A stretch of DNA of 64,000 nt from Pseudomonadota bacterium (GTDB lineage: Bacteria > Pseudomonadota > Alphaproteobacteria > Rhizobiales > Hyphomicrobiaceae). Positions 51,162 to 58,303 of the stretch are shown here, in pieces. A program made the position numbers and the translations under genes. Below the pieces are notes generated by a model. The model ran no database searches, had not been told where the DNA came from, and worked only from the letters and a program-made list of their open reading frames with translations. Location of the stretch: positions 38,118 to 102,117 of the forward strand of contig JAEZRM010000014.1 in assembly GCA_023412805.1 (NCBI GenBank). Direction: 5' to 3'. Position 1 is the stretch's first letter, and each line of letters begins with the position of its first letter.

Positions 51162-51427
51162 GAAAGCGCTCCCTTGTGGCGGGCGTGGCGGGATAGGATG
51201 GTGAGAAACTCGGGGTCCTTGCGCGTGACCCAGACGGCAAAAGCGTGGCCAACGAGCCAGATGATGATCCCGGCGATCCACAAGCGAAGACCAAGTCCGA
51301 TCGCGGCGGCGAGCGTGCCGTTGAGGATCGCGAAACTACGCGGCGCCCCAGCGAGCAGGATCGGCTCCGTCAGCGAGCGGTGCAGCGCGACTTCGAAACC
51401 TGGAAGCGAGGTCGGTTGTCCGAGCAT
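51155..51427 (-). CDS. trbD: Conjugal transfer protein TrbD (VirB3-like)
   Basis: TrbD is the VirB3-like small inner-membrane protein that works with TrbE. The 90-residue sequence has a conserved start (PGFEVALHRSLTEPILLAG, APRSFAILNGTLAAAIGL) and two closely spaced membrane segments (FAILNGTLAAAIGLGLRLW, IAGIIIWLVGHAFAVWVT), then RKDPEFLTILSRHAR. The open frame extends upstream across trbC, a shadow. It overlaps the trbE start by 7 bases. Confidence 0.93.
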   Translation of the reverse strand: MLGQPTSLPGFEVALHRSLTEPILLAGAPRSFAILNGTLAAAIGLGLRLWIAGIIIWLVGHAFAVWVTRKDPEFLTILSRHARHKGALSC

Positions 51428-51444
51428 GGGCGTTGGCCTCCCTG

Positions 51445-51732
51445 TCAGTCGATCATTGCGCCGCCGGCGAAGGAGAAGAACGTCAGGAAGAACGACGTGG
51501 CGGCGAAGGCAATCGAGAGACCGAATACGATCTGCAGCAGCCGGCGCAGACCGCCGCCCATGTCGCCGAACGCGAGGCTCAAACCGGTCACGATGATGAT
51601 GACGACCGCGATGACCTTGGCGACTGGCCCCTCGATCGACTCGAGGATCCTCTGCAGTGGTGCTTCCCAAGGCATGCCGGAACCGGCAGCCATGGCGGGC
51701 GTGCTGATCAACGTCGTGATGAGGGAGTACAT
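51445..51732 (-). CDS. trbC: Conjugal transfer pilin TrbC (VirB2-like)
   Basis: TrbC is the VirB2-like pilin. The 95-residue protein has a signal-like start (MYSLITTLISTPAMAAGSG) and two hydrophobic helices (VAKVIAVVIIIVTGLSLAF, LLQIVFGLSIAFAATSFFL, then TFFSFAGGAMID). The intervening FGDMGGGLRRLLQ is the usual turn. The frame is open upstream to 51909 through the repeat; the ATG at 51732, right after copy B of the hairpin array, is the sensible start. It is 17 bases ahead of trbD. Confidence 0.92.
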   Translation of the reverse strand: MYSLITTLISTPAMAAGSGMPWEAPLQRILESIEGPVAKVIAVVIIIVTGLSLAFGDMGGGLRRLLQIVFGLSIAFAATSFFLTFFSFAGGAMID

Positions 51733-51736
51733 CAGT

Positions 51737-51885
51737 CGCTTCGCGAACGGGCCGCAGGCCCGTACCCGCTTGGGGGACGTGTCCCCCAAACCCCCTCCTT
51801 TCTGTAGCTTACAAAAGGCGGGTGGTTCGGCGGGTGTCTCGCCAGGCGGGTAGCAGGGCGGCAGCCCTGTTGCGTAGCAAGCTGT
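51737..51885. repeat. Hairpin-array repeat, copy B (between trbB and trbC)
   Basis: Homologous to copy A at 47681-47840, in the same orientation. H1 is ACGGGCC/GGCCCGT (51747-51763). H2 is TTGGGGGA/TCCCCCAA with loop CGTG (51770-51789). H3 is TGTA/TACA-type. H4 is GGCGGG/CTCGCC with loop TGT (51829-51843). H5 is CAGGGC/GCCCTG with loop GGCA (51854-51869). H6 is TTGC/GCAA (51870-51880). It fills the gap between trbB and trbC, so on a trb transcript it would lie directly in the 5' leader of trbC. Confidence 0.85.
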
Positions 51886-51905
51886 TCCGATACGTGGGCG
51901 CATTG

Positions 51906-52910
51906 TCATGCTCCGGTCGGTCCGACAGGTCGAAGGATGGGGGTGCCGAGCGGCTTGAGCTGATAGTCGCCGCTGTCATCGAGGCCGATGAGCTCGACCA
52001 GCGTATCGAGCCGGCGGTTGCCGCCGCGGCCGGCGAGGAAGGCGATGACGTCGATGGCCTCGAGGATGAGATCGCGCGGGACCGTGACGACGGCCTCTTG
52101 AACGAGCTGCTCGAGGCGATAGAGACCAGCCTCGGCGGAGTTGGCGTGGACCGTGGTGATGCCGCCGGGGTGTCCGGTGTTCCAGGCCTTGAGCATGTCG
52201 AGCGCCTCCGGCCCGCGCACCTCGCCGACGATGATGCGGTCAGGCCTGAGTCGCAGCGTGGATCGGACGAGATCGGCGAGAGAGGCGACGCCGGGTTTGG
52301 TCCGCAGCGCCACGCAATCGGTCGCTGCGCATTTGAGCTCGCGGGTGTCCTCAAGAATGAGAACACGCTCGTCGCAATCGGCGACTTCGGCCAGCAGCGC
52401 GTTGACTAATGTGGTCTTGCCCGAGGATGTGCCACCGACGACGAGAATGTTGCGGCGCTCACGAACGGCCATCGCGAGGGCGTTGGCTTGCAAGGGCGAC
52501 ATGATGCGCGCGGCCACGTAGTCCGAGAGCCGGTAGATGACATCGGCCGGTTTGCGCACGGAGAAGCATGGTGCCATAGAGACCGGCGGCATGATGCCTT
52601 CGAAGCGCTCGCCGGTCTCGGGCAGCTCGGCCGAAACGATCGGCGCGCCGGCGTGCACTTCGCGGTTCACGTGGGCGGCGACGAGGCGGACGATGCGCTC
52701 CACCTCGGCGCTGCCGATCCGTTCCCCGCTGTCCTGGCGGCCGAAGCTGGCGCGATCGATCCACAGACGGCCGTCGGGGTTGACCATCACCTCGATCACA
52801 GTCGGGTCAGTCAAGGCGGCGGCAATCGCCGGACCAAAAGCCGTACGCAGCATCTGGCGCCGGCGTCCTTGCGCCTCCAGACTGGCGTGAAGGGATAGAA
52901 GATCAGCCAT
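51906..52910 (-). CDS. trbB: Conjugal transfer ATPase TrbB (VirB11-like)
   Basis: TrbB is the VirB11-like hexameric traffic ATPase. The 334-residue protein has the N-terminal domain (PTVIEVMVNPDGRLWIDRA), Walker A VVGGTSSGKTTLVNALLAE near residue 158, the Asp box (RVLILEDTRELKCAATDCV), and Walker B with VGEVRGPEALDMLKAWNTG, HPGGITTVHANSAEAGLYR (His box). The ATG at 52910 is preceded by a strong ribosome site (ggaggatacaggcc) that lies inside the 3' end of the CopG-like gene. The frame is open further upstream but without similarity. Confidence 0.96.
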   Translation of the reverse strand: MADLLSLHASLEAQGRRRQMLRTAFGPAIAAALTDPTVIEVMVNPDGRLWIDRASFGRQDSGERIGSAEVERIVRLVAAHVNREVHAGAPIVSAELPETGERFEGIMPPVSMAPCFSVRKPADVIYRLSDYVAARIMSPLQANALAMAVRERRNILVVGGTSSGKTTLVNALLAEVADCDERVLILEDTRELKCAATDCVALRTKPGVASLADLVRSTLRLRPDRIIVGEVRGPEALDMLKAWNTGHPGGITTVHANSAEAGLYRLEQLVQEAVVTVPRDLILEAIDVIAFLAGRGGNRRLDTLVELIGLDDSGDYQLKPLGTPILRPVGPTGA

Positions 52911-53448
52911 GGCCTGTATCCTCCTTGGAGCCGGTAGGCGCCCCCGCGGCAGGCACCTCACGATGGGCACCATTCCCGTTTCCGGCCGCTCGCGCGCGCA
53001 GCGGCGCATCGTCCGCAGCGGTAGCGAAGAGGTCCGGATTGTTGCGTGCAATAGTCTCGAGCACCTCCGAGACAAGGCGATGATCGGTGGCGAGACGCCG
53101 GCCAACCTGGGCGACGAACACCTGGAAGCGTTCGCGTCCGAGCAGCCGGGCGGCCTCCAGCTCACTTTGCGGCAACGGCGGCGTGATCATCAGGAAGTAG
53201 CGGACGAACAGCGCCAGGGTCTCGGTGACGATGGCGACGTCACGATTGACGACACCAACGACCTTGTGCAGCTCGTCGAGACGCCGGACGAGAACCTCCT
53301 CGACGCCGGGCACCTTCTCTGGCTCGAGACTTAAGCGGAGAGCTTCCTCGAGCATGGCCGACTTCGAGCCGTGCCGCTGCTCGGCAACGAGATCGAATTT
53401 GCTGGCAAGGGCGCGCGAGATGTAGAGCGCGTAGCGTTTCTTGGCCAT
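52903..53448 (-). CDS. CopG/ribbon-helix-helix-type regulator
   Basis: The 181-residue protein has an N-terminal ribbon-helix-helix region (RYALYISRALASKFDLVAE, QRHGSKSAMLEEALRLSLE) typical of CopG-like DNA-binding proteins found between traG and trbB in alphaproteobacterial elements. The middle is helical and partly hydrophobic (VVGVVNRDVAIVTETLALF, VRYFLMITPPLPQSELEAA). The C-terminal tail is Gly/Ala-rich and low complexity. It overlaps trbB by 8 bases and touches the traG stop at 53448. It may control the transfer operon, which is inferred from position. Confidence 0.85.
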   Translation of the reverse strand: MAKKRYALYISRALASKFDLVAEQRHGSKSAMLEEALRLSLEPEKVPGVEEVLVRRLDELHKVVGVVNRDVAIVTETLALFVRYFLMITPPLPQSELEAARLLGRERFQVFVAQVGRRLATDHRLVSEVLETIARNNPDLFATAADDAPLRARAAGNGNGAHREVPAAGAPTGSKEDTGHG

Positions 53449-55439
53449 TAGCCCCGCGCGCCTCCCGGAAATGGCACGATCGTGTCGTCATCATCGCCGT
53501 GTGATGGGCCGGCATCGGCTTGCGGCGCGGCATTCGCCGCGGTCCCAAGATCTGCGAACAAGGGGAGATCGTGGACCTGCCGCTGCTTCGCTTTGGCTTT
53601 GGCGCGGGTGACTTGCAGAGTCCGCGGCGGATCCTCTTCGCTCGTCACCGTGTCCGACCAGGACTTGTCCAACTTGGGATGCGTGGCGCGGGGCTTGCTT
53701 GGCCAGTCGTCGGCACGGTTTGGAGGCGTGTCTGCGTAGCCGTCGGAGGCGAGCGTCGGCGGTGGTAACCGGCGCGCGAGGAAATTGCGGTCGGCGTAGT
53801 ATTGGAGCTTGCGGGCACGGATCGGCGCCACGCCAGAAACGAGGACGAGTCCTTCGTCCGCGGGCAGCTGCAGGATCTCGCCGGGCGTCAGCAGCGGCCG
53901 CGCCGTCTCCTGCTCCGAAACGGTGACGTGCGACAGCCAGGCGGCGAGACGCCGGCCGGACAGATTCTTCTGCGCCCTGAGCTCGGTCGCGGTGCCGAGC
54001 GCATCCGAGAGGCGCCGTGCCGTGCGCTCGTCGTTCGGGGCGAAGGCGACGCGGATATGGCAATTGTCGAGGATGGCGTGATTGGGCCCGTACGCCTTGT
54101 CGATCTGGTGCAGCGACTGGGCGACGAGAAACGCGCGTACGCCATAGCCGGCAAGGAAGGCGAGCGAGGACTCGAAGAAGTCGAGTCGGCCGAGCGCGGG
54201 GAACTCATCGAGCATGAGCAGAAGTCGGCGCTCGTTCGCGGCATCCGTCGGCAACGCTTCGGTCAATCGGCGGCCGATCTGGTTGAGGATCAGGCGCACG
54301 AGCGGCCGGGTCCGAGAGATGTCGGAAGGTGGCACGACGAGATAGAGCGAGACCGGCCGTTTGGCCTGCATAAGGTCAGCAATCGACCAGTCCGAGGCTG
54401 ACGTCGTCGCAGCGATGATCGGATCACGGTAAAGCCCGAGCAGGCTCATGGCGGTCGAGACGACGCCGGAGCGCTCGTTATCAGCCTTGTTCAAGAGCTC
54501 GCGCGCCACCGATGCGATGACTGGATGCACAACCGGAGTCGTATCCGTGCCCAGGTGATTGGTCGTCAGCATGATCGAGAGCGTACGTTCGATCGAACGT
54601 GCAGGATCGGAGAGGAAGGTCGCGACGCGGGCCAGCGTCTTCTCTTGCTCGGCGTAGAGAACGTGCAGGATGGTGCCGACCAGCAGCGCGTGCGCCGTCT
54701 TTTCCCAGTGATCGCGTTGCTCGCGCGCGCCTTCCGGATCGACGAGGATGTCGGCGATGTTCTGCACATCACGCATCTCCATCGCGCCCTTGCGCACTTC
54801 GAGCAGTGGATTGAAGCGCGCCGACAGCGCGTTGGTCGGGTCAAACAACAGGCAATGGGAAAAGCGCGAGCGCCAGCCGGCCGTCAGGGTCCAGTTCTCG
54901 CCCTTGATGTCATGGATGACCGCAGAATGGGGCCAGGTGAGCAGCGTCGGTACGACGAGGCCGACGCCCTTGCCGGAGCGCGTCGGTGCCACGGCGATCA
55001 CATGCTCCGGGCCGTCATGGCGCAGGTATTGTCCATTCCACAGGCCGAGGACGAAGCCCTTGTCGCCGAGAAGTCCTGCTTCGCGCACATCCGCGTCGTC
55101 CGCCCAGCGGGCCGAGCCGTAGGTTGTTATCGCGTTCTTACGGCTGACCCGCCGGGCGGCTCCCCCGACAGCGACGGCGCCGCCGGCAATCCCCCCGAAG
55201 GCGGCAACGGCGCCGGCGCGTGCAAACACGTCGGGCGCCTGGCTGTCGAAGGCCAGCCACCAGACGAAGAGCTTCCACGGCGCGTAGAGTTTGAGTCCGA
55301 ATATCTCGCACCATGCGGCGCCGAGTGCCGGCTGGTATGCGAGCATTGCCGCGGCCCACTGCGTCGCGATCACCAGCGAGACCATCACCAGAGCGAGGGC
55401 GATGACACCGTGGGAGATTGCAGCACGAAGCGGAAGCAT
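53448..55439 (-). CDS. traG: Type IV coupling protein TraG (VirD4-like)
   Basis: TraG delivers the relaxase-DNA complex to the channel. The 663-residue protein has an N-terminal membrane region (about residues 10-110: AISHGVIALALVMVSLVIA, LKLYAPWKLFVWWLAFDSQ), Walker A HVIAVAPTRSGKGVGLVVP followed by TLLTWPHSAVIHDIKGENW, and Walker B LLLMLDEFPALGRLDFFES, then AFLVAQSLHQIDKAYGP. The C-terminal 100 residues are polar and probably disordered. The ATG at 55439 starts the membrane region; the frame is open to 55607 without similarity. It is a full-length coupling protein, but no relaxase gene is visible. Confidence 0.95.
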   Translation of the reverse strand: MLPLRAAISHGVIALALVMVSLVIATQWAAAMLAYQPALGAAWCEIFGLKLYAPWKLFVWWLAFDSQAPDVFARAGAVAAFGGIAGGAVAVGGAARRVSRKNAITTYGSARWADDADVREAGLLGDKGFVLGLWNGQYLRHDGPEHVIAVAPTRSGKGVGLVVPTLLTWPHSAVIHDIKGENWTLTAGWRSRFSHCLLFDPTNALSARFNPLLEVRKGAMEMRDVQNIADILVDPEGAREQRDHWEKTAHALLVGTILHVLYAEQEKTLARVATFLSDPARSIERTLSIMLTTNHLGTDTTPVVHPVIASVARELLNKADNERSGVVSTAMSLLGLYRDPIIAATTSASDWSIADLMQAKRPVSLYLVVPPSDISRTRPLVRLILNQIGRRLTEALPTDAANERRLLLMLDEFPALGRLDFFESSLAFLAGYGVRAFLVAQSLHQIDKAYGPNHAILDNCHIRVAFAPNDERTARRLSDALGTATELRAQKNLSGRRLAAWLSHVTVSEQETARPLLTPGEILQLPADEGLVLVSGVAPIRARKLQYYADRNFLARRLPPPTLASDGYADTPPNRADDWPSKPRATHPKLDKSWSDTVTSEEDPPRTLQVTRAKAKAKQRQVHDLPLFADLGTAANAAPQADAGPSHGDDDDTIVPFPGGARG

Positions 55440-55785
55440 GAGGAGCGAACCTTTCGAGCAAGAATTTGGTCGCCTCGAAAGGGTGCAAGCAGAGATGTGC
55501 GCGATCAATCCGGTAAATTGCGCACGATTGCGTAGGATCGAGAAAGATCGGCCTGGCTTTGCGGCGGAATGGCGGCCCTGATGTTTGTGCGCGCGCTTGA
55601 AAATCAAGTATGCCGAGGCCGATCACGCTATACCCTCATCTGCATTTCCAGCGCGCAGCAAAGTGAAGCTAGCGATGCATTACAGCGATGACGATCTGCT
55701 CCAGCCACGCGCTGCAGCGCGGCGTGCATCGGAGCTAGATGCGCTCCGTTTCGATTGATCACGGATGTCGAGACAGAAGCGGCGC
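55440..55785. promoter_or_regulatory. Gap upstream of traG with inverted repeats (possible transfer-operon control region or oriT)
   Basis: This 346-base gap has no supported gene. It has a perfect 9-bp inverted repeat CCTTTCGAG (55450-55458) and CTCGAAAGG (55474-55482). A second pair is GTGCGCGAT (55497-55505) and ATTGCGCAC (55517-55525), with one G-T pair. A short AT-rich run follows near 55600-55620. Such repeats ahead of the first transfer gene fit an operator for the operon or the nic-region hairpin of an oriT; I cannot tell which. Confidence 0.4.
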
Positions 55786-56712
55786 CTATGCGCCGCCGCG
55801 CTTGCGGCAGTCGCACAGCGGAATGCCGCGCGCCTTCGCCTTATCGGCGAAGTTATCGGTCACGCCGGAGCCTGGGAACAGGACGACTCCAATCGGCATG
55901 GCATCGAGAAGCTGGTCATTGCGCTTGAAGGGCGCAGCCTTCGCATGGCCTGCCCAATCGGGCTTAAATACGATCTGCGTCACCTTGCGGTTGTCCGCCC
56001 AGCACGCGGCAATCTTCTCGGCGCCGCGCGGCGCACCGCCGTGGAGGAGGACCATGTCGGGGTGCTTGGCCTGGACCTTGTCGAGGAGTGCCCAGATGCC
56101 GTGATGATCATTGCAGTCGACGCCGCCCGCGAAGGCAATTCTGGTGCCCTTCGGGAGCAACGTCTCGGTGTCGGCACGGCGGCGTGCATTGATGAACTCT
56201 CGGCTGTCAATCATCGCGGCTGTCAGTGTAGTACGGTTGACCATCGATCCCGAGCGGGGACGCCAGATCGATCCGGTATGGATGCTGAACAGCTCGGCCG
56301 CGCCGTCTCGCAGGAATTCGAAGCTATTGCGCCGCTCGATCAGCGTCAGGCCCTCTCGGATGAGCTTCTCGAGCTCGACGGAGCGGACCTCTGAGCCGTC
56401 CTGATCGCGCTGGCTTGTCCGCTGCGCGGTCTCGTTCTTGTCGAGCTCCTGCTCGATGCGGTCGATCCGTCGATGGAAGACGTTGACGACTGACCACAGC
56501 AGGACCTCGATGTCAGGCTCCAGGCGGGTGTCCGACAAGGTCGCGACCAGCGCATCGAACATGTCGGCGAGAGCGCCCTGGAGCTTTTCCGGCTCGGGGA
56601 GTGGTCGCGGATCGGCTTCATCGTCGAAGGGGCGATGAGCGTAGAGCGCGAGCTCTTCGAGCAGATGGGCGGTCGGTGATGCACCGGCGTCAGTGGTTTC
56701 GTCGTAGGTCAT
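55786..56712 (-). CDS. DUF2493 / SLOG-domain protein
   Basis: This 308-residue protein, common on alphaproteobacterial elements, has a helical N-terminal half (residues 1-150) and a C-terminal SLOG/YspA-type DUF2493 domain of about 150 residues (KGTRIAFAGGVDCNDHHGI, WALLDKVQAKHPDMVLLHG, GAPRGAEKIAACWADNRKV, KRNDQLLDAMPIGVVLFPG). SLOG domains bind nucleotide-type ligands. The GGxPRGAE and FPGSG stretches are the expected loops. Function on the element is unknown. It follows a structured 255-base gap after the Toprim gene. Confidence 0.9.
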   Translation of the reverse strand: MTYDETTDAGASPTAHLLEELALYAHRPFDDEADPRPLPEPEKLQGALADMFDALVATLSDTRLEPDIEVLLWSVVNVFHRRIDRIEQELDKNETAQRTSQRDQDGSEVRSVELEKLIREGLTLIERRNSFEFLRDGAAELFSIHTGSIWRPRSGSMVNRTTLTAAMIDSREFINARRRADTETLLPKGTRIAFAGGVDCNDHHGIWALLDKVQAKHPDMVLLHGGAPRGAEKIAACWADNRKVTQIVFKPDWAGHAKAAPFKRNDQLLDAMPIGVVLFPGSGVTDNFADKAKARGIPLCDCRKRGGA

Positions 56713-56967
56713 GGAGCACGTCTCCTCAGTAATGCCGCGCCCATCGCGGCCTTCCGGCGACGGATCAGCCAGGGCCGGCTGGGACCTGCACCCAAAGGCA
56801 AAGCCTGCAGGGCCGGAGCGCAGCGGAGGACGGCAAGCGCGGCTGTAAGCCGCGTGCAGCCGTTGCGGGGCACAGCCGGTTCTGGCCCGATCGCCCCTTA
56901 GGAAGGCCGGGCGCGGCTGATCTGCAGAGAGGGCGATCCGTGCCGCTCGACCACCGACGGGTGCGGA
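56713..56967 (-). ncRNA. Structured non-coding gap (candidate RNA leader of DUF2493 gene)
   Basis: This GC-rich gap between the Toprim and DUF2493 genes is packed with complementary segments. GATCGCCC (56889-56896) pairs with GGGCGATC (56931-56938), which overlaps a second partner: GATCCG (56935-56940) with CGGATC (56964-56969). CCTGCA/TGCAGG lies at about 56785-56811. A long stem at about 56831-56863 has core GCGGCT-gta-AGCCGC. On the minus-strand transcript the shared segment 56935-56938 could pair with either side, giving two alternative folds. I know no named family for it. No open frame is convincing. Confidence 0.4.
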
Positions 56968-58020
56968 TCACAACCGGCCGGGTGGCGCTGCGAGATGAAA
57001 ACGCTCATCATCGGCCGGATGGACCTGCGGGCGGGTAATCGCGCGCAGCTCATTGAGACCGAAGGCGACAAGATCCTCGTTGAAGTCGCCGAGGCGTGGC
57101 GCCAGCGGGATCGTCTCGATCCCGGCAGCCGCAGCGCGTGCGGATAGAGTCGTCATGGCACCATCGCCGGCAGGATCGATGTCACGGGCGATATAGAGCC
57201 GTCGCAGGGTCTCCGGAAACAAGATGGCGGAGAGATGCGCGGCCGACAGCCCCGCCATCATCGGCAGGCTCGGCAAGACCATGCGCAAGGACAGCATCGT
57301 CTCGATCCCCTCCCCGGCGGCCATGACGTCGCTTGACGGACCAAAACGCACGGCATGACCAAGGAGCGAGCCCATGGCTTTGCGTTGCGTGTCGATCGGC
57401 GCCTTGCCGATGCCAGAGAGATCGAGCCACGTGCGATGTGCGCCGGTAATCAAGCCGCCGAGGTCGGTAACACTCGCAATCATGGCGGGCCAAGTCTGGG
57501 TCGGTCCATCATCGTCCGGGCGATGGTAGCAACGGGGATGATACCGGAGCGCTCTGGCGTCGTGCAGACCGTCAATGCTGCGATGGCGCAGATAGGTCTC
57601 CACCAACGTGCCATGGATCGGCTTCGACGCGGCGATGAGACGCCGCGCTGCCTCGGGAGAGCCAGTCGGGGCCGGTGACGCATAGGTCCTGCGCGGCGGC
57701 TCGGGCTCCGGACGCGGCAGGCTGAGGAAGAGGCGCGCTTCGTCGGCCACATCGCGGAAGTCGATGAGCCCTAAGCTTTCACGGATCACGTCGAGCAGGT
57801 CACCGTGTTCCCCCGTCGCGGAGTCGGTCCACTTGCCGGCCGCCCCTTTACCGCTTTCCGGGCCGAACAAACGGACATACATCGAGCGGCCAGGCGTATT
57901 GCGTACGTCCCCGACGATCCAATAGCGCCCGACACGGCGGCCATTCGAGAGGTACTGACGGCACGCCGCCTCGGCCTCGCGCGCGAGGCGATGTGCAAGC
58001 TCGCTTGCGGATGAGCGCAT
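56968..58020 (-). CDS. Toprim-domain protein (element-borne primase-like)
   Basis: The 350-residue protein has a C-terminal Toprim domain (about residues 235-330): SSDVMAAGEGIETMLSLRM with the conserved Glu, then RLYIARDIDPAGDGAMTTL with the DxD pair. An N-terminal region of a type common on alphaproteobacterial elements precedes it (CRQYLSNGRRVGRYWIVGD, SGKGAAGKWTDSATGEHGD, LLDVIRESLGL). No zinc-binding primase motif is seen, so primase activity is uncertain. The ATG at 58020 begins MRSSASELAHRLA; the frame is open upstream without similarity. It lies between DUF2493 and a small conserved gene. Confidence 0.88.
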   Translation of the reverse strand: MRSSASELAHRLAREAEAACRQYLSNGRRVGRYWIVGDVRNTPGRSMYVRLFGPESGKGAAGKWTDSATGEHGDLLDVIRESLGLIDFRDVADEARLFLSLPRPEPEPPRRTYASPAPTGSPEAARRLIAASKPIHGTLVETYLRHRSIDGLHDARALRYHPRCYHRPDDDGPTQTWPAMIASVTDLGGLITGAHRTWLDLSGIGKAPIDTQRKAMGSLLGHAVRFGPSSDVMAAGEGIETMLSLRMVLPSLPMMAGLSAAHLSAILFPETLRRLYIARDIDPAGDGAMTTLSARAAAAGIETIPLAPRLGDFNEDLVAFGLNELRAITRPQVHPADDERFHLAAPPGRL

Positions 58021-58039
58021 GATCACCTCGATATAGGTG

Positions 58040-58237
58040 TCACAAGCGCCAATACGAGACGATCGCCTGCGCCTCGCGATGATACTCGAGCATCTGCCGA
58101 TAGAAGCGATGCCGGGCCTCGCGCTGCGCCCGATCGCGTCGTGCTTGCGGCGCCAGCTTCTTGGCGGCCGCCCGAACGACGGCACGCCAACTGTCGTGAA
58201 CCGTGATCTCGAGGCGCACGTAGGTACCGTAGGTCAT
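58040..58237 (-). CDS. Small element-associated protein
   Basis: This 65-residue basic protein (MTYGTYVRLEITVHDSWRA, VVRAAAKKLAPQARRDRAQ, REARHRFYRQMLEYHREAQ) lies between the ParB-like and Toprim genes, 19 bases upstream of the latter. Positive charge and a balanced helix pattern suggest a nucleic-acid-associated protein. I recall similar short genes next to Toprim genes on rhizobial elements, but I know no function. Start ATG 58237; the open frame extends to 58279. Confidence 0.7.
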   Translation of the reverse strand: MTYGTYVRLEITVHDSWRAVVRAAAKKLAPQARRDRAQREARHRFYRQMLEYHREAQAIVSYWRL

Positions 58238-58303
58238 GGAAGTCTCCGAAAGAAAAATGCCCGGCACGAGGCCGGGCAAAGGTGGAATGGGATGTGAGCA
58301 GTC

